Below are positions 19,758-30,438 of a stretch of 64,000 nucleotides of DNA, in pieces. Under the pieces are notes generated by a model. It had not been told where the DNA came from. It worked only from the letters and a program-made list of their open reading frames with translations, and did not search any database. Location of the stretch: NCBI RefSeq assembly GCF_012952295.1, contig NZ_JABBCH010000017.1:1-64000 (forward strand), written 5' to 3'. The number at the start of each line of letters is the position of its first letter. Position 1 is the first letter of the stretch. Both the position numbers and the translations under genes were made by a program. The stretch is from Crystallibacter degradans (GTDB lineage Bacteria; Actinomycetota; Actinomycetes; Actinomycetales; Micrococcaceae).

Positions 19758-20336
19758 CTACCCGGCCGGCCAGGCTTGCGCCACCTGTTGACGGACCTCG
19801 TCCAGGGTCTGCGTAATGGCCTTCGTCTGGGCGATGATCGGCAGGAAGTTCCCGTCCCCGCCCCAACGCGGCACCACGTGCTGATGCAGGTGTGCGGCCA
19901 CGCCGGCTCCCCCGGTGACGCCTTGGTTCATGCCCAGGTTGAAGCCGGTTGGGTTCGCCACCTTGCGCAGCACACGCATGGCTGTCTGGGTCAGCTCGGC
20001 GAACTCGGCCGTTTCTTCCACGGTGATGTCGGTGTAGTCAGGAACGTGGCGGTACGGGCAGATCAGCAGGTGGCCCGGGTTGTACGGGAAAAGATTCAGG
20101 ACAACGTAGTTGAACTTGCCCCGGTACACGATCAAGGACTCTTCATCGGTACGCCCAGGCGCCACACAGAAGGGGCACTCGTCCTTGCCCTTGAACTGGT
20201 CCTGTCCGCCTTTGACGTATGCCATGCGATGCGGAGTCCACAGGCGCTGGAAGGCGTCCGGGACTCCGGTCAGCTCGAACTCGTCGGTCATCTGGCCTTC
20301 AGGCTGCTGGTGAGGCACACCCGCGGAATCCGTCAT
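19758..20336 (-). CDS. HIT-family nucleotide hydrolase
   Basis: Histidine-triad hydrolase/transferase acting on nucleotide phosphates (AP4A phosphorylase-like in this position). 192 residues; His triad in [14 protein letters not shown], plus [13 protein letters not shown], whose two Cys suggest a zinc site, and [18 protein letters not shown]. The ATG overlaps the thrS stop by four bases (ATGA), indicating translational coupling; an internal Met at residue 16 (MTDEFELTG) is an alternative start. Confidence 0.93.
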   Translation of the reverse strand: MTDSAGVPHQQPEGQMTDEFELTGVPDAFQRLWTPHRMAYVKGGQDQFKGKDECPFCVAPGRTDEESLIVYRGKFNYVVLNLFPYNPGHLLICPYRHVPDYTDITVEETAEFAELTQTAMRVLRKVANPTGFNLGMNQGVTGGAGVAAHLHQHVVPRWGGDGNFLPIIAQTKAITQTLDEVRQQVAQAWPAG

Positions 20337-22351
20337 AGCTGGTGGTCCCGGTTACGGACGGCTTCAACGATCCTGGCCACGGCATCGTCGACGGGTACAC
20401 CGTTGTCCTGGCTGCCGTCGCGGAAGCGGAACGATACCGCGCCGGCTTCGGCGTCTTCACCGCCGGCAATAAGGACGAACGGGATCTTGTCCTTGCTGGC
20501 AGTCCGGATCTTCTTCGGGAACCGGTCCGAACCGAAATCTGCTTCGGCCCGGATGCCTGCTGCCTTGAGCTTGGCGATGACCTCGCCCATGTAGTCGTTG
20601 AATGCCTCCGCCACGGGGATGCCGACGACCTGCACCGGTGCGAGCCAGGCCGGGAAGGCACCGGCATAGTGCTCGATGAGCACGCCCATGAAGCGTTCGA
20701 CCGAGCCGAACAGGGCACGGTGGATCATGACGGGGCGCTGGCGGGAACCGTCCGCTGCCTGGTACTCAAGTTCGAAGCGCTCGGGCAGGTTGAAGTCCAG
20801 CTGGATGGTGGACATCTGCCAGGTGCGGCCGATCGCGTCGCGGGCCTGGACAGAGATCTTCGGGCCGTAGAACGCAGCTCCGCCCGGATCCGGAACCAGC
20901 TCCAGACCGGAGGCTTCTGCGACCTCGGCCAGCGTACGGGTAGCTTCGTCCCAGACTTCGTCTGCGCCGACGTACTTCTCGGGGTCCTTGGTGGAGAGTT
21001 CCAGGTAGAAATCGTCCAGCCCGTAGTCCTTGAGCAGCGCCAGCACGAAGTTCAGGGTGCTGGTCAGTTCGTCCTTCATCTGCTCGCGGGTGCAGTAGAT
21101 GTGGGCGTCATCCTGGGTCATGCCGCGGACCCGGGTCAGCCCATGCACCACGCCCGATTTCTCGTAGCGGTAGACGGAACCGAATTCGAACATCCGCAGG
21201 GGCAGCTCGCGGTAGGAACGTCCGCGGGAGCGGAAGATCAGGTTGTGCATCGGGCAGTTCATCGGCTTCAGGTAATAGTCCTGGCCGGGCTTGACCACTT
21301 CATTGGTTTCGGGATCGCGGGTCTCATCCACGTGGATGGGCGGGAACATGCCGTCGCGGTACCAGTCCAGGTGGCCGGACACTTCGTAGAGGTGTCCCTT
21401 GGTGATGTGCGGGGTGTAAACGAAGTCGTAGCCTGCTTCAGTGTGCCGCTGGCGCGAATAATCCTCCATCGCCTTGCGGACAATGCCGCCCTTGGGATGG
21501 AACACCGGTAGCCCTGAGCCCAGTTCATCGGGGAAGGAGAACAAGTCGAGCTCTGAGCCGAGCTTGCGGTGGTCCCGGCGCTCGGCCTCCGCAAGGCGCT
21601 CCTGGTAGGCCTTCAGCGCTTCCTTGGTGGGCCAGGCTGTGCCGTAGATGCGCTGAAGCTGCTTGTTCTTCTCGTTGCCCAACCAGTAGGCAGCTGCCGA
21701 GCGGGTCAGCGCGAAGGCGTTCGAGATGAGCTTAGTGTTGGGGAGATGCGGGCCCCGGCAGAGATCGCACCAGATGGTGTCTCCGCTCTTGCGGTCCACA
21801 TTGTCGTAGATGGTGATCTCGCCGGCGCCGACTTCTACGTTCACGCCCTCGCCGGCTTCATCTGCCTCTGCGGACTTGTCCAGCAGGATCAGTTTGTAGG
21901 GCTCATCCGCCATGGCAGCCCGGGCTTCATCCTCGGTGACCACCCGGCGGGCGAACTTCTGGTTCTGGTTGACGATCTTGAGCATCATCTTCTCAAGGGT
22001 CTTCAGATCATCAGGAGTGAAAGGTTCCTCGACGTCGAAATCGAAGTAAAAGCCGTCCGTGATGTACGGGCCGATGCCGAGTTTGGCGTCCGGGCGGAGT
22101 TGCTGCACGGCCTGTGCCATCACATGGGCAGTGGAATGGCGCAGGACGTTCAGCCCGTCGGGCGAATCGATGGTGACGGACTCGATCTTGGCGTCTTCGG
22201 GCAGCGGCTGGTCCAGGTCCTTGAGCACACCGTCGACGAGCATAACGACGACGTCGCGGCGCTCGAAGAATAACTCCGCCCCGGTAGTGCCCGTGTTCAC
22301 TTGTTTCTCTTCGCCGTCGACGATGAGAGTCATGTTTTGGGGCGCTGACAC
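20333..22351 (-). CDS. thrS: Threonine--tRNA ligase
   Basis: Charges tRNA-Thr. The frame is open upstream, but AAGGAGA is followed after five bases by a GTG at 22351 ([16 protein letters not shown]), giving 672 residues. Domains: TGS (1-65), second additional (editing) domain with [14 protein letters not shown], class II core with motif 2 ([14 protein letters not shown]), the zinc Cys in [13 protein letters not shown], motif 3 ([20 protein letters not shown]), and the anticodon-binding domain. It heads the thrS-HIT-pgsA operon. No T-box leader fits in the 73 bases before dnaE2's stop. Confidence 0.98.
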   Translation of the reverse strand: MSAPQNMTLIVDGEEKQVNTGTTGAELFFERRDVVVMLVDGVLKDLDQPLPEDAKIESVTIDSPDGLNVLRHSTAHVMAQAVQQLRPDAKLGIGPYITDGFYFDFDVEEPFTPDDLKTLEKMMLKIVNQNQKFARRVVTEDEARAAMADEPYKLILLDKSAEADEAGEGVNVEVGAGEITIYDNVDRKSGDTIWCDLCRGPHLPNTKLISNAFALTRSAAAYWLGNEKNKQLQRIYGTAWPTKEALKAYQERLAEAERRDHRKLGSELDLFSFPDELGSGLPVFHPKGGIVRKAMEDYSRQRHTEAGYDFVYTPHITKGHLYEVSGHLDWYRDGMFPPIHVDETRDPETNEVVKPGQDYYLKPMNCPMHNLIFRSRGRSYRELPLRMFEFGSVYRYEKSGVVHGLTRVRGMTQDDAHIYCTREQMKDELTSTLNFVLALLKDYGLDDFYLELSTKDPEKYVGADEVWDEATRTLAEVAEASGLELVPDPGGAAFYGPKISVQARDAIGRTWQMSTIQLDFNLPERFELEYQAADGSRQRPVMIHRALFGSVERFMGVLIEHYAGAFPAWLAPVQVVGIPVAEAFNDYMGEVIAKLKAAGIRAEADFGSDRFPKKIRTASKDKIPFVLIAGGEDAEAGAVSFRFRDGSQDNGVPVDDAVARIVEAVRNRDHQL

Positions 22352-22424
22352 GAAGGTCTCCTTATGTTTCGATTTAGGCCTGTACCGCGCCACCATACTT
22401 TGGGTGCCACGAGCCTCTTTGATG

Positions 22425-25400
22425 TTATCCGCTGATATTGAGCCCGACCAACATGGCACGGTCAGGGAGCTGGAGGTGTGGCTGCTCACGGGCAGGCACC
22501 GGTGTTTCCGCCGGATGGGCAAGGGGCAGCGTCTCCGGGCGGGAAAGATCCCAGGCGTTGGTGGCTTGCAAACTCATCCCGCGCGGTCCGGTCCTCCTCG
22601 TCAGTCCTTGGATTAACATCAGCCTGGTGCCGAACAGCAGGGGCCCGGCCTTGTCCTGCGCCTCATGGAAGAAAGTGCAGTCCACGCAGCCGGTGCCGTC
22701 ATCCACGCTGATGAACACCACGCGGCGGCCTCCGCGCATGGGCGGAGTTTGGGTGGCGACCCGGATTCCTGCCACCAGGACCTCGGTTCCGTTGCGAAGG
22801 GAAAGCAGGTCCTTGGCCGCGGTGACATTCAGTTCTTTCAGCAGCGGCGCGTAGCTGTCCATCAGATGGGCGCTGACGTCCACGGCCAGCAGATCCAGTT
22901 CGGTGCGGACCTTTTCCAACATTGTCGGCTCCGGCAGACAGGTTTTGAGGTTGCTCAATTCCAAGTCTCCCAGCGAGAAGGAGAGCTGGCCGTCGATGGG
23001 TTCGTAGCGGCGCGGAACAGGGCGGACAGGAGGCTTATCCAGATGATGGACAAGATCCGCGCGGGTGGCTGTCCCCTTGCGTCCGGCCAGCTGGTTAAGT
23101 TCGTCGAAGGCTCCCAGTTTGGCCAGCCGTTGCAACGTAGGCCTGCTGACCTTGGCCCGGGCACGCAAATCAGCCAGGGAATCGTAGGGCTGGCCGGCCA
23201 CAATGCGCTTCAGCTCTGCGGCTGATAATCCGTAGATGCTGGCAAGACTCAAACGGATTCCGAGTTTTTCCGGTTCACCTTTGTCAGCAGGTATGCGCTC
23301 AACCCGATACATGTCCGCACTGCGGTTGATATTCAGCGGCAGGATGGGGATTCCCATCCTGCGGGCTTCTGCCACCAGCAATCTACGTGGGTACATTCCC
23401 GGGTCATGCTCCCAGAGGCCGGCCAGGAAGGCTTCGGGATGGTGCGCCTTCAGCCAGGCCGACTGGTATGTGGGCACGGCAAAGGCAGCCCCGTGGGCCT
23501 TGCAGAACCCAAAGCTGCCGAATGCTTTCAACGTGTTCCAGATCTTGTCAATAATGTCCACTGAGTATCCGCGGTCCATGGCTTGACGGCGGAAATATTC
23601 CTCCACTGTTGGCTCTGCTGCCTCGTCCCCCAGCAAACGCCGGAACTCGTCTGCTCTGGCTAGACCGCAGCCGGTAAAAACGTCAAAGGTCCGCAGTACC
23701 TGCTCGTGAAAAACCGTGACACCGTGCGTTTCCTTCAGCACGGTTTCCAGATCCGCGTGCGGGTAGTTTTCGGGTGCCCATCCATGGCGTTGTTCCAGGA
23801 AAGGGCGGACCATGTCCGATTTCATCGGGCCGGGCCGGAAGAGGGAGATATCTATGATCAGGTCGTTGAAATTGCGGGGGGCCATTTTGCCCACCAGTTC
23901 CCGTTGGCCCGGGGACTCGATCTGGAAACAACCAAGGGTATGGGTGCTGCGGATCAGTTCAAAGGTTTCTTCATCTTCGAGCGGAACTGCTTCCAAGTCG
24001 ATCCGGCCGTCCTCGGCGATATAACCGGGACCATTTCCGCCGGCGTCAACCGGATGGTTCCCGGCAGCGGTAACTGCTGCCTTTCCCGAATGGATACGGA
24101 CAACCTCGTTCACGGCATAGGCCATGGAACTTTGCATCCGGACCCCGAGCACATCGAGTTTGAGCATGCCCATCGGATCCATGTCGTGTTTGTCGAACTG
24201 GCTCATGGGCAGGCCGAGGCCGCTGGGCTGGACCGGCGTCCGGTCCAGCAGGGATTCATCCCCCAGAATCACGCCACAGGGATGCATGGAAATATGCCGC
24301 GGCAACCTATCCAACCGCTCAGTCACATCCACCAGTAAATCCAGCTGTTTGTTCTGCTCCACCTGCGCGGAAAAATCACGAAGTTCGGGCTTCTCTTCCA
24401 TCGCTTCCCGGAATTTCCGGGCGGAGAAACGCCAAAGCTGTTTGGCAATCCCGGAAATGTCTTCCTCTTCCATCCCCAGAGCCAGCCCGGCATCACGGAC
24501 GGCACCGCGAGCGCGGTAGCCGTTCTGCATGCTCATCAAAGTCACCCGACGGTCCCCGAACCGTGCGAAGATCCGCCGGTAGACGTTATGGCGTTCGGCG
24601 CTTTCCACGTCAATGTCGATATCCGGCAGGGTTGAACGGTCGCGGGAGAGGAACCGTTCAAAAATCAACCCATGGGCCAGCGGGTTGACATGGCTGATAA
24701 AGAGCAGATAGTTCACCAGGCTCGAAGCTCCTGATCCCCGGGCCGATGCCCTGACCCCCATATCGGTGATTATCTTTGACACCTCTGCCACGGTCAGGAA
24801 ATAAGAGGCGAAACCTAATCTGGTGATAATCCCCAGTTCATGGGCCAGGCGGTCCCGCAGCTCATGTTCGGCTTTGCCGCTGATGCCGGGGAACCTGGCG
24901 GTAATCCCTGTTTCGCACCGTTGAATAAGTTCTGTCACCGGGTCCTGGCCGATCCCGATTACCGATGCCTCCGGTACCACCGGGTTCTTGTAACCCATGT
25001 CCTGGTACGGATCCATCCGGCAGCGGTCGGCAACGGTTTCCGTCATCGCTAGCAGTTCCACGGCGCCGGCACGGCCGGTACCTGCCTCCTGTGCGGTTTC
25101 CTGCGCCAGGACCTGCATCTGGGCGGAGCTTTTGAGCCAGCCTTGGCCATTGGGCTGCAGATCCGGCAGCTTTGCGAGCGCGGTTAAAGCACGGACGGAG
25201 TCCAGCACATCTGCGGTAGCTGCGTCATCCACTTGGCGGTACCTCGCCGCGTTTGTCAACACTGCCGGCAATTTCAGGTCAGCGGCCAGTTTCAACATTC
25301 TTACGGCATGGGCCGTACTGAGATTTTCTCCGGGCGGACTGAGGTGGTTGACCACTTCCAGCACCAGGGAACCGGCTGGCATGATGCTGCGCCAACGACC

Positions 25401-25910
25401 CGCCAACCGGCGGGCCTCCGCATAACGGCGGTGCCGCAATGCCTGTCCAACATCAGAGTACGGGCCCAGCAGCACCGTGAGCACAGCTGGGGAACCTGCA
25501 TCTGATGATTCCAGGGAACCGGCGGCGCGATGTGCTATCTCCGCTATATCCACACCCGGCTCCCGGCCCTTGGCGCCGCGGCCGGAGGCTGTACCTTCAT
25601 GCGCATCCGAAATCAACCGGCATAAGGCGTGATAGCCCCTCCCGTTGTTATGACCGTGGGCCAGGACAACCACCCGGCCGGTGCTTTGCCCTTGGGAACC
25701 ACGGATGGCGAGGTCCACCCCCACAATCGGATCGATCCCGGCAGCCAGACAAGCTTTGACATGCTTGACCGTTCCATACAGCCCATCCCTGTCGGTGCAG
25801 GCCAAGGCATCCGCGCCGTCGCCGGCCGCCGCTGCCACTAGTTCATCCGGCCAGGACACACCGTAGTGGGCACTGAAGGCCGATGAAACATGCAAGTGGG
25901 TAAAGCTCAT
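22425..25910 (-). CDS. dnaE2: Error-prone DNA polymerase III alpha subunit DnaE2
   Basis: Damage-tolerance polymerase acting in SOS mutagenesis. From the ATG at 25910 ([17 protein letters not shown]) the protein is about 1,161 residues. It has an N-terminal PHP domain ([20 protein letters not shown]), the polymerase core with catalytic acids in [10 protein letters not shown], finger/thumb motifs ([23 protein letters not shown]), HhH repeats and a C-terminal OB fold ([14 protein letters not shown]). The shorter C-terminus and diverged PHP residues fit DnaE2 rather than replicative DnaE1. It follows the DUF6504 gene; the usual imuA'/imuB partners are not in this window. Confidence 0.93.
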   Translation of the reverse strand: MSFTHLHVSSAFSAHYGVSWPDELVAAAAGDGADALACTDRDGLYGTVKHVKACLAAGIDPIVGVDLAIRGSQGQSTGRVVVLAHGHNNGRGYHALCRLISDAHEGTASGRGAKGREPGVDIAEIAHRAAGSLESSDAGSPAVLTVLLGPYSDVGQALRHRRYAEARRLAGRWRSIMPAGSLVLEVVNHLSPPGENLSTAHAVRMLKLAADLKLPAVLTNAARYRQVDDAATADVLDSVRALTALAKLPDLQPNGQGWLKSSAQMQVLAQETAQEAGTGRAGAVELLAMTETVADRCRMDPYQDMGYKNPVVPEASVIGIGQDPVTELIQRCETGITARFPGISGKAEHELRDRLAHELGIITRLGFASYFLTVAEVSKIITDMGVRASARGSGASSLVNYLLFISHVNPLAHGLIFERFLSRDRSTLPDIDIDVESAERHNVYRRIFARFGDRRVTLMSMQNGYRARGAVRDAGLALGMEEEDISGIAKQLWRFSARKFREAMEEKPELRDFSAQVEQNKQLDLLVDVTERLDRLPRHISMHPCGVILGDESLLDRTPVQPSGLGLPMSQFDKHDMDPMGMLKLDVLGVRMQSSMAYAVNEVVRIHSGKAAVTAAGNHPVDAGGNGPGYIAEDGRIDLEAVPLEDEETFELIRSTHTLGCFQIESPGQRELVGKMAPRNFNDLIIDISLFRPGPMKSDMVRPFLEQRHGWAPENYPHADLETVLKETHGVTVFHEQVLRTFDVFTGCGLARADEFRRLLGDEAAEPTVEEYFRRQAMDRGYSVDIIDKIWNTLKAFGSFGFCKAHGAAFAVPTYQSAWLKAHHPEAFLAGLWEHDPGMYPRRLLVAEARRMGIPILPLNINRSADMYRVERIPADKGEPEKLGIRLSLASIYGLSAAELKRIVAGQPYDSLADLRARAKVSRPTLQRLAKLGAFDELNQLAGRKGTATRADLVHHLDKPPVRPVPRRYEPIDGQLSFSLGDLELSNLKTCLPEPTMLEKVRTELDLLAVDVSAHLMDSYAPLLKELNVTAAKDLLSLRNGTEVLVAGIRVATQTPPMRGGRRVVFISVDDGTGCVDCTFFHEAQDKAGPLLFGTRLMLIQGLTRRTGPRGMSLQATNAWDLSRPETLPLAHPAETPVPAREQPHLQLPDRAMLVGLNISG

Positions 25911-25975
25911 GATCATCCAATGAACAGGTAAGAGATGGGGCAAGAAGCTTCCGCGGACAGCGAGACAGGAACGTA

Positions 25976-26290
25976 TTAAGCGCTCAGGCGCTGCAGGGCA
26001 TCATGGACCCTGATCAGCCGCCAGCGTCCGGTATCTGCCTGATGTGAAAGATCAAGTGTGCGCAGTTCCGAGCGGCTGTTCAGCCTCGCTTGGACCCGCC
26101 AGATTTCATGGTCAACCAGTCCCGCTCCCCTGCCGCGTTCGGCCCGGAGCTCTTCGGCCCACCACTTTCGCCGCTCATACCAACGCACCGGTTCCGCAGC
26201 AATGTGCCAGTTCCGGTTTTGCCACCGCAAACGGATCGGCTGGCCGGCAGGAGAACAAACAACTTCTACTGATTCGCTGAAAACACCCAT
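25976..26290 (-). CDS. DUF6504-family protein (SOS mutasome-associated)
   Basis: Small protein of unknown biochemical role found beside dnaE2/imuB in actinobacteria. Start at the ATG at 26290, preceded by AAAGGTGA; 104 residues. Recognisable features are FSESVEVVCSPAGQPIRLRW near the N-terminus, the Trp-rich RRKWWAEELRAERGR, and a C-terminal RWRLIRVHDALQ. It is 65 bases upstream of dnaE2 on the same strand and downstream of a LexA-like palindrome, so both are probably damage-inducible. Confidence 0.8.
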   Translation of the reverse strand: MGVFSESVEVVCSPAGQPIRLRWQNRNWHIAAEPVRWYERRKWWAEELRAERGRGAGLVDHEIWRVQARLNSRSELRTLDLSHQADTGRWRLIRVHDALQRLSA

Positions 26291-26385
26291 GTTCCAGTCA
26301 CCTTTCTTCTGGAAATACGGGCCAAACACTTCGATGCATGCTCCTGCCGACACGCCCGTCGAAATGGTTGACCTCATCATTCTAT

Positions 26386-26401
26386 TCGAATACGTATTCG
26401 A
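26386..26401 (-). promoter_or_regulatory. Candidate LexA (SOS) box
   Basis: TCGAATACGTATTCGA is a perfect 16-bp palindrome that matches the actinobacterial SOS box TCGAAC-N4-GTTCGA at 10 of 12 defined positions. It lies about 96 bases upstream of the DUF6504-dnaE2 start and about 157 bases upstream of the divergent secreted-protein gene. LexA control of dnaE2 is established in mycobacteria; control here is inferred. Confidence 0.75.
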
Positions 26402-26557
26402 TTCAAAGATGAGCTTACAAACCACCACCGACAAAATGTCCGGCACCCCAAGATTTATCCAATAACCGAGGGCCACAGTTATTCCAGCGCATCCCGCGCT
26501 ATCAGTAACACCTAGAAGTAGCGGTGTCCGAGGGGGACACCTCACAAGGAGCCCAGC

Positions 26558-28744
26558 ATGTCACTCGCACCCAGGGCAGAGTTACCTAGTCGGCCCAAAA
26601 ATATTCCTGTCAAACGGCTAACAACAACCATCACCGCAGCCGCTATGCTCGCTGCCGTATTTTCGCCACTCTCTATCTCACCTGCCAACGCGGGACTCTC
26701 AGGAGTTGGCCCGGTAGATCCCAACAACGGCTACCCGACGTGGTTCTCGGATGGAACCGTCAAGCTTCAGTTCTGCTACACAGCGGAACTCGGCTGCCTG
26801 TCCACGCCGCCCAACGCCGGGGCGCCGGCGTCCTACCCGGATAACTTCCCCGAAGAGGCATTCTGGTTCGCAGCCGAAGCCAGCGACGGCGAAAACCTCA
26901 CGCTTTACGAAGCCGCGCTGGAGGGCGCTCATCTGAACGATGCGGTGGTAGATGGCGAGCAGATCGGATTCGCCAGACTGCGTTTCCGATTGGTGAACCT
27001 CGTCCCTAACGCAAGCTACACGATCACGCATCCCTACGGCGTCGCTGAAGGCCTGATAGCCGATAGCGAAGGTGAAATCAATCAGACCTTCGACGAAGGC
27101 CTCTGCTCTCCTACTCCTGAATGCGACTGGGAGGCTGTGGGTGACGCCTTCCTCGGGGACTACCAAGTCGGCACTACCGCGACCTTCCTCCGTCAGGTAA
27201 ACGCACCTGCCGGTACGCTGGGTAATCCCGGAGTCCCCGCCCCGGTGACCGGGGCACCTTCCGGCAACAACTTCGTGCGGGTAGACGGCCCTAACGCTGG
27301 AGGCCCCGGTGTCAACACCCTGACCGTCAGCCAGTTCAACATCCAAGGCGTGATCTCGGATGCCGTGGACGGGGGGCCGGGCACTCCGAATCTGGCCGAT
27401 GCCAGTGACAGTGGGAAGTCGGCCACGGATAACATCACGAACGTCGCCACGCCTACCTTTACAGTGGACGTTCCGGCCGGCACCGAAGTCAGCCTACTGG
27501 TGGGCAATTCAACCACTCCTGCCGTGACGGGAACGAGTACCGGCACCGGCTACAGCCTCGCCTTGCCGACGGCGCTCGCCGACGGAGCCCACTCGATTCG
27601 GGCAAGGATCGCCAATCCCGATTTCACTACGGACCCGGCAGCGCCGGAGTTCCTGACTTCGACCCCCGTCGCCATCACGGTAGACACCGTTGCGCCAACG
27701 GCCACCATTGCCGCCCCGGTGCCGTCCAATCCCTCCGCAGATACGACGCCTTCGTTCAACTTCGGCAGCAACGAGACCAACAGCTCCTACGATTGCCAGC
27801 TGATGCCGTCCAACTCGGCCTGGGAGACAAACTGCGCTTCAGGCAAGACTTACGACGCCCAAATGAACGGGGTGGTGTACACCTTCAAGGTCCGCGCCGT
27901 TGACACGGCGGGCAACGTCGGGACGCCAGCCGCTCACGGCTGGGGCATCGGAACCACTGCGGGACCGCTGGGAACCGGTGTCCAGAAGGATATGGACGGC
28001 AACGGGACCCCGGATTACATCGGTCGCACCAGCGATGGCAAACTCTGGTTCTACGCCGGGAGGAGTAACGGCACGCTTTCTCCGCGCCAAAACATCGGCA
28101 ACAGCGGCTGGAACGTCATGACCTCGCTCCTGATGCCCGGTGATTTCAATGGCGATACCAGGGCAGACCTGATTGCCAGCGATAACTCCGGCAGGCTCTG
28201 GCTCTATGCCGGCGCGGGCAACGGCCGGCTTTCGGGCCGCACACTGATCGGCACAAGTGGTTGGAACTCCATGTCGGAGCTCGTCGCTCCGGGCGACTTC
28301 AATGGTGACACTAATCCGGATCTGCTGGCCCGCGACAGGGCGGGCAAGCTGTGGCTCTACCCGAGCGATGGCAACGGCCGCTTCAAGGCCAGGACTGTAG
28401 CCGGCTCCAGCGGCTGGAACGTCATGACCGATCTCGCAGGCGTTGGCACCTTCGATGCAGGCTCCACGACGGACATGATCGCACGGGACGGCAACGGCAG
28501 ACTCTGGCTGTACCCGGGCAACGGCAGCGGTCAGTTCGGCGCACGCTCCATGATCGGTTCGAGCGGCTGGAACTCCATGACATCGCTGGTGGGACCGGGC
28601 GCGTTCGATACCCGTGCCAACAATGATGTGATCGCCCGCCACCGGGATGGCAGGCTCTGGCTTTACCCGGGCAACGGCAGCGGCTTGAGCCCCCGTATCC
28701 AGATTGGGCATGGGTTCAACATCTTCACCATGATCGCCCAGTAA
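26558..28744 (+). CDS. Secreted FG-GAP/VCBS-repeat protein with Ig-like domain
   Basis: Predicted extracellular protein of unknown ligand. Start ATG at 26558 with AAGGAG seven bases upstream; 728 residues. A signal peptide (TTTITAAAMLAAVFSPLS, likely cleaved after ANA at about 46) is followed by a unique domain with several Cys to about 250, a linker, a bacterial Ig-like domain (about 370-465, VDTVAPTATIAAP to VRAVDTAGNVG), then about five tandem FG-GAP repeats of about 47 residues (e.g. PGDFNGDTRADLIASDNSGR). Such repeats form beta-propellers; adhesion or a carbohydrate-related role is possible. Confidence 0.82.
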   Translation: MSLAPRAELPSRPKNIPVKRLTTTITAAAMLAAVFSPLSISPANAGLSGVGPVDPNNGYPTWFSDGTVKLQFCYTAELGCLSTPPNAGAPASYPDNFPEEAFWFAAEASDGENLTLYEAALEGAHLNDAVVDGEQIGFARLRFRLVNLVPNASYTITHPYGVAEGLIADSEGEINQTFDEGLCSPTPECDWEAVGDAFLGDYQVGTTATFLRQVNAPAGTLGNPGVPAPVTGAPSGNNFVRVDGPNAGGPGVNTLTVSQFNIQGVISDAVDGGPGTPNLADASDSGKSATDNITNVATPTFTVDVPAGTEVSLLVGNSTTPAVTGTSTGTGYSLALPTALADGAHSIRARIANPDFTTDPAAPEFLTSTPVAITVDTVAPTATIAAPVPSNPSADTTPSFNFGSNETNSSYDCQLMPSNSAWETNCASGKTYDAQMNGVVYTFKVRAVDTAGNVGTPAAHGWGIGTTAGPLGTGVQKDMDGNGTPDYIGRTSDGKLWFYAGRSNGTLSPRQNIGNSGWNVMTSLLMPGDFNGDTRADLIASDNSGRLWLYAGAGNGRLSGRTLIGTSGWNSMSELVAPGDFNGDTNPDLLARDRAGKLWLYPSDGNGRFKARTVAGSSGWNVMTDLAGVGTFDAGSTTDMIARDGNGRLWLYPGNGSGQFGARSMIGSSGWNSMTSLVGPGAFDTRANNDVIARHRDGRLWLYPGNGSGLSPRIQIGHGFNIFTMIAQ
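27985..28740 (+). repeat. In-gene tandem repeats (FG-GAP units)
   Basis: About five imperfect units of roughly 140 bases encode the C-terminal FG-GAP repeats of the secreted protein. Each carries a variant of SSGWNxMTxL, GxFxxxxxxDxIAR and GRLWLYPGNGxG. Confidence 0.8.
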
Positions 28745-28747
28745 CCC

Positions 28748-28790
28748 AGGGACAGGAGTAACTAAGGACAGGAGTAACCAAGGACAGGAG
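28748..28790. repeat. Three short direct repeats
   Basis: The 12-mer GGACAGGAGTAA and its partial copy recur three times with a period of about 17 bases directly after the stop codon of the FG-GAP gene (start points about 28750, 28766 and 28782). The last copy runs into the following stem-loop. Confidence 0.7.
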
Positions 28791-28843
28791 CCCGGCCGGG
28801 TTCCGGGCACCGCAGCAGCGGTTGCCGGATCCGGCCGGGCTCC
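28787..28843 (+). terminator. Long GC-rich stem-loop, probable terminator
   Basis: A 13-bp perfect inverted repeat (28787-28799 with 28831-28843, GGAGCCCGGCCGG) encloses a smaller stem (CCGC/GCGG). It lies about 43 bases downstream of the FG-GAP gene. No T tract follows, so factor-independent termination is uncertain. Confidence 0.55.
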
Positions 28844-28862
28844 TTGCCGTCCGCCTCACGCC

Positions 28863-29081
28863 CGGGGCCGGAACGTCAACAGTCCTGGCGAAGTGGATGA
28901 CCTCATCGCGCAGGCACTCGCCGCCGGCGCCACCCTTGTTTCGTCCGCACGCAGCCGGCCGTGGGGTGGTTACAGCGGCTGCTTCGCCGATCCTGACGGC
29001 TACCGCTGGGACATCGTCTACAACCCCGGATTCAGGATCGACGACGACGACGGCGTCGTCCACTTGGGTGCCGCAGGCTAA
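28863..29081 (+). pseudogene. VOC-family (glyoxalase-like) protein, C-terminal fragment
   Basis: The frame encodes GRNVNSPGEVDDLIAQALAA followed by GATLVSSARSRPWGGYSGCFADPDGYRWDI (split here), the second half of a VOC/glyoxalase fold including the typical WGGYSGxFADPDG metal-site region. A GTG at 28893 is the first possible start, but no N-terminal half is present: the homologous frame ends at the stem-loop just upstream. It is probably a remnant of a longer gene cut by deletion next to the repeats. Confidence 0.7.
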
Positions 29082-29833
29082 CCATCCAGCAGCGAGGGTT
29101 GCGGGACGATCAGTTCCGGCGAGTTGTTGCGGACATTGCCCACAGCGGAACCTACCGGTTCCAGCGTCCAGTCAGTGGCGGCGTCGTACGCCCTGTTCCG
29201 GAGCATATCCAGCAGGTGCGTCCCATCTCTGACGGTGGGATCCAGCCACGCAGCCATGGTGTCCGTGTCCATCGGCACCGGGTACCTGTCATGCAGCCCC
29301 GACAGCTCCTTCAGGACCGGCGAGCCGCTGTCTGCCGGCGGCGCCGGTGCGGTCAGAACGGTCGTGGAGAGCAGCCATCCGTCCCCGGCGTCCGGTGCCT
29401 TGGACGGATCCTGCCACCAGCCGTACAGTCCTGCGAAGAAGATCGGCGCGTTATCCCGGCGGTGCACGAAATAGGGCTGCTTGGTCTTGGCACCGAGCTT
29501 CTTCCACTCGTAGTAGCCGTCCACAGGGACCGCGCAGCGGCGGGTATGGACGGAATCCTGGAAGGTCGGTTTCTCCGCGGCGGATTCAATCCTCGCATTG
29601 AAGGAACGTGAGCCGACGGAGATCTCCTTGGCCCAGCGCGGCACCAGGCCCCAGCGGGCGATATGCAGCTGGCGGCGGACGGCGCCGTCGATCAGCCGCT
29701 CCAGGACGATCGGTACGTTGTCCGTGGGCGCCACGTTGTAGGACTCCTTGAGACCGATATCTCCCGGAGCTTCGGCGCCGCATTCCGACACCAGGTCGCC
29801 GACAGCCCTTGCCATGACATATCGTCCGCACAT
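29078..29833 (-). CDS. SOS response-associated peptidase family protein (SRAP/YedK/HMCES)
   Basis: Sensor and protector of abasic sites in single-stranded DNA through a covalent thiazolidine link via Cys2. 251 residues starting MCGRYVMA, with the catalytic Cys at position 2 after Met removal. Other conserved parts: SYNVAPTDNVPIV, WGLVPRWAKE, NARIESAAEKPTF, CAVPVDGYYEWKK (catalytic Glu) and LHDRYPVPM (catalytic His). Convergent with the VOC fragment, overlapping by four bases. Confidence 0.95.
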   Translation of the reverse strand: MCGRYVMARAVGDLVSECGAEAPGDIGLKESYNVAPTDNVPIVLERLIDGAVRRQLHIARWGLVPRWAKEISVGSRSFNARIESAAEKPTFQDSVHTRRCAVPVDGYYEWKKLGAKTKQPYFVHRRDNAPIFFAGLYGWWQDPSKAPDAGDGWLLSTTVLTAPAPPADSGSPVLKELSGLHDRYPVPMDTDTMAAWLDPTVRDGTHLLDMLRNRAYDAATDWTLEPVGSAVGNVRNNSPELIVPQPSLLDG

Positions 29834-29935
29834 GTTTCCAGTCTGCCATCGTGGGCACAGGCGGCGGGAATGTTTGCGGGCCCGCTGCCGTTTGCACCTT
29901 TAAATCTGGAAATACAGTTCTGCGAAGGAGTCACC

Positions 29936-30193
29936 TTGGAATACACCCCGGAAGCCGGCACCATCACCATGTTCTCCACGTCCTGGTGCGGCTACTGCCG
30001 CCGGTTGAAGACACAGCTGGATGCGAAAGGCATCGGCTACACGGAGATCAACATCGAAAACGTGCCCGGCACCGCGGAGCTGGTGGAGCAGATCAACGAG
30101 GGCAACCAGACGGTGCCGACCGTGCTCTTCCCCGATGGCAGCAGCGCGACCAACCCTTCGCTCGCCGAAGTAGAGGAACGCCTCGCGGCCTGA
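29936..30193 (+). CDS. Mycoredoxin-like glutaredoxin
   Basis: Small thiol oxidoreductase reducing mycothiol mixed disulfides. The start is a TTG at 29936 (LEYTPEAG), five bases after GAAGGAG; 85 residues. Redox motif CGYC in FSTSWCGYCRRLK, cis-Pro in QTVPTVLFPDG. Length and motif fit mycoredoxin-1 (WCxYC). It precedes the mycothiol-dependent formaldehyde genes but is separated from them by a terminator. Confidence 0.9.
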   Translation: MEYTPEAGTITMFSTSWCGYCRRLKTQLDAKGIGYTEINIENVPGTAELVEQINEGNQTVPTVLFPDGSSATNPSLAEVEERLAA

Positions 30194-30215
30194 TCCGAGA
30201 GAACTTTCCGCAGAC

Positions 30216-30250
30216 CGCGCTGGAGCGTAGATGACGCTCCAGCGCGGTTT
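30216..30250 (+). terminator. Intrinsic terminator after mycoredoxin gene
   Basis: A perfect 15-bp inverted repeat (30216-30230 and 30236-30250) with a 5-nt loop is followed by TTGTTACTT, giving a good rho-independent structure 22 bases after the stop. Confidence 0.9.
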
Positions 30251-30438
30251 GTTACTTAACGGGTGCCTGCGACGAAGGCCGCATTCCGATCAGCCACGGG
30301 CGTGGAAGGTAGACAGCGGCCCTAGTTTCCATAACAATCGTTTTGGTAATTGTGATCGGCCCTACATGGCTGCCTAAGATGATGGTGATACGGCCGACCG
30401 GCCGACCTGATGACTCCGCGGAAAGGAACGACCCAGGC

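Noticed and set aside
22352-22424. T-box or other riboswitch ahead of thrS
   Set aside because: The intergenic space is only about 73 bases and shows no T-box sequence.
26558-28744. Possible LexA regulation of the secreted FG-GAP protein through the shared palindrome
   Set aside because: The palindrome is about 157 bases from its start and far better explained by dnaE2 control; no further support.
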